From contig NZ_LT859959.1 of assembly GCF_900176205.1 (NCBI RefSeq), positions 1,612,001 to 1,676,000 of the forward strand: a DNA stretch of 64,000 nucleotides. Reading direction: 5' to 3'. A program made the translations under genes and the position numbers. Positions 62,690 through 64,000 of the stretch are shown here, piece by piece. The stretch comes from Bradyrhizobium sp. ORS 285. Its GTDB lineage: Bacteria; Pseudomonadota; Alphaproteobacteria; Rhizobiales; Xanthobacteraceae. Numbering within the stretch: the first letter of the stretch is position 1; every line of letters starts with the position of its first letter. The notes beneath the pieces are model-generated. The model did no database searches. It had not been told where the DNA came from and was given only the letters and a program-made list of their open reading frames with translations.

Positions 62690-63628
62690 TTAAAGATACG
62701 CCTTCGGCAGCAGCATGTGGATGCCCTTGTTGCCGTCCACCAGCTGGGTGACGCGCAGATTGCCGGCCAGCGAGCACAGCATGTAGGCCTGGTTGCGCGA
62801 GAGGTTCGTGCGGGCGCAGACATGCTTCACCATCTCGCGCACGGCCTGCTTGGCGGCGTCGTCGAGATCCTCATCGAGGCCGATCGACATCATATGCGTG
62901 GCGTTCTCGGCGAACGGCCAGGTGATGTCCATGTCCTTGCGCACGGTCAGCCGGAAGGTGCCACTGACGCCGGTCTCGAGCGCGGTGATGCAGACCTCGC
63001 CGTCGCCCTGCACGCCATGGCCGTCGCCGGCGAAGAACAGCGCGCCCTCGTTGAAGACGGGCAGGTACAGCGTGGTTCCCGGCCGCAGCTCCTTGTTGTC
63101 CATGTTGCCGCCGAAACTGCGCGGCACAGGCGAGCCGCACCGTCCCCACGCCGGCGGCGGCGCTGTCGCGATGATGCCGAAGAACGGATCGAGCGCGATC
63201 TCGGTGCCCCAGGGCATGATGCAGACCTGGCGCTCGTGATCGACCTTCGGGTGGATCGTCTCGTAGTCGGTGAACTCGTCGGGCAGGGTGCCGAGCAGCG
63301 GCAGGATCGAGACAAAGCCCCAGTCCTGGCTGACCTTGCAGCTGAGGATATCGACCTGCAGCGTGTCGCCGGGCTGCGCGCCCTTCACGTAGACGGGCCC
63401 GGTGATGAAATGCGGACCCGGCCCCTGGATCATGGTGTCCAGTGCGGTGAGGTAGGCGGGAGGAACGATGCTGCGGTCCTCCGGCAAGGTCTCCTTGCCG
63501 CCGGCGGGAAACGAATGCAGCGTCACCGTGTCGCCGGAAGCGACTTCGAGCACCGGCGGCGTGGTGCTGTCGAGATAGCCCCACACCATGCTCTCATGCG
63601 TCGCGGGAATCTCGTGGCGTTTGGACAT
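62690..63628 (-). CDS. Acetamidase/formamidase-family protein
   Basis: A 312-residue enzyme of the FmdA/AmdA family, which hydrolyses formamide or acetamide to the acid and ammonia. The opening HEIPATHESMVWGYLD, GPGPHFITGPVYVKGAQPGDTLQVDIL near 70-95 and the central SFGGNMDNKELRPGTTLYLPVFNEGALFFAGDGHGVQGDGEV region (about 170-210, cited by its ends) are typical. The catalytic acids and histidine in GDGHGVQGDGE are present. The gene converges on ccoG with seven bases between the stops. It has no amide transporter beside it. Confidence 0.92.
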   Translation of the reverse strand: MSKRHEIPATHESMVWGYLDSTTPPVLEVASGDTVTLHSFPAGGKETLPEDRSIVPPAYLTALDTMIQGPGPHFITGPVYVKGAQPGDTLQVDILSCKVSQDWGFVSILPLLGTLPDEFTDYETIHPKVDHERQVCIMPWGTEIALDPFFGIIATAPPPAWGRCGSPVPRSFGGNMDNKELRPGTTLYLPVFNEGALFFAGDGHGVQGDGEVCITALETGVSGTFRLTVRKDMDITWPFAENATHMMSIGLDEDLDDAAKQAVREMVKHVCARTNLSRNQAYMLCSLAGNLRVTQLVDGNKGIHMLLPKAYL

Positions 63629-64000
63629 GAGCTGTCTCCGTCAGGCTCGGCTATTGGCGCTGATAACAAGGCAGGATGCGGCGGGCGGCAATGCCAAAAA
63701 CTGGTCAGCCTTGCTCATGGTCCCGGCAGATCGGATCGGCTTCGGCGGCTCGTGTCAATTTTGCCAATGAATGGCGAGGCACCGTCGGGTCGGGATCCGT
63801 CATCGCCGCTGCGGCCGCTCGCGATTGGGAGAGGTGCATGCGGCGCGCGATCGCGAGCGCCATGCGTTGGCGCTCTACCAAGGTCCTGGAATTCATGCGA
63901 GAATGTTGGAGTTGGCCGCGTAGGGGTCTGTGAGCATGCGACGTTCCCTGCACACCGAGCAGGAGATTCTGGTTCTGCTTTGCGAGGCGGAGTCGGGTGT
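63629..64000. other. Window end with no firm gene
   Basis: About 370 bases. Short open frames exist on both strands, but none has a domain. An ATG at 63936 opens a frame to the window edge (RRSLHTEQEILVLLCEAESG), preceded by a weak GGGG; it may be the start of a gene that continues outside, but 22 codons are too few to judge. Confidence 0.3.

Noticed and set aside
63936..64000. Possible gene start at the right edge
   Set aside because: Only 22 codons are visible and the ribosome binding site is weak, so it is noted in the edge region rather than called.

Overview
The window is high-GC alphaproteobacterial DNA and looks like a Bradyrhizobium-type chromosome (Rhizobiales, Nitrobacteraceae). 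The grounds are the codon and GC style, the many ABC and TRAP uptake systems for organic solutes, and several families of palindromic intergenic repeats that I recall as typical of Bradyrhizobium and Rhodopseudomonas. The assignment rests on recall and gene content; no 16S gene is present.

Layout. 0.4-2.4 kb: an ECF sigma factor between two small CPxC membrane proteins, then an unknown gene flanked by two copies of a degenerate repeat. 2.6-5.0 kb: Bcr/CflA-type MFS exporter, NIF3/YqfO-like protein, secreted CAP-domain protein. 5.9-9.2 kb: an McrBC type IV restriction pair. 9.3-14.5 kb: Crp/Fnr regulator, HXXEE membrane protein, PepSY membrane protein and TonB-dependent siderophore receptor. 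14.8-16.3 kb: small low-complexity secreted or hydrophilic proteins. 16.5-21.9 kb: sensor kinase, serine hydrolase, a secreted unknown, a ParE/antitoxin module inside a direct repeat, and an alpha/beta hydrolase. 21.9-22.7 kb: a nest of palindromic repeats. 22.9-24.7 kb: leuA behind a leucine-rich leader peptide. 24.9-27.9 kb: a DctPQM TRAP transporter. 28.1-28.9 kb: Spy-like protein and tRNA-Lys.

Two catabolic loci dominate the second half. Locus 1 (28.96-40.0 kb) has an OccR/NocR-like LysR regulator, a spermidine/putrescine-type ABC transporter, a three-part FAD/[2Fe-2S] oxidase resembling opine oxidases (OoxAB/NoxAB) and HcnABC, an extra DadA-like oxidase, a RidA protein and an M20 peptidase. 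Together they suggest import and oxidative cleavage of an opine-like or imino compound. Locus 2 (41.5-58.2 kb) is a pair of divergent operons around a GntR/HutC operator palindrome. Leftward are an old-yellow-enzyme/enoate reductase-type flavoprotein and LeuC/LeuD. Rightward are gntR, a branched-chain-type (Liv) ABC transporter, an isocitrate-lyase-superfamily enzyme, HyuB/HyuA, a cysteine-less isochorismatase-fold protein and a flavoprotein dehydrogenase. This could be an undescribed pathway for a cyclic amide or imide whose carbon skeleton ends as a substituted malate.

The last 6 kb holds a SOUL heme-binding protein, a Tat-exported fumarylacetoacetase-family protein, a ccoG gene interrupted by an in-frame amber codon, and an acetamidase/formamidase. 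Repeats with a compensated hairpin lie directly after the binding-protein genes of both ABC operons, where they could set the ratio of binding protein to permease.
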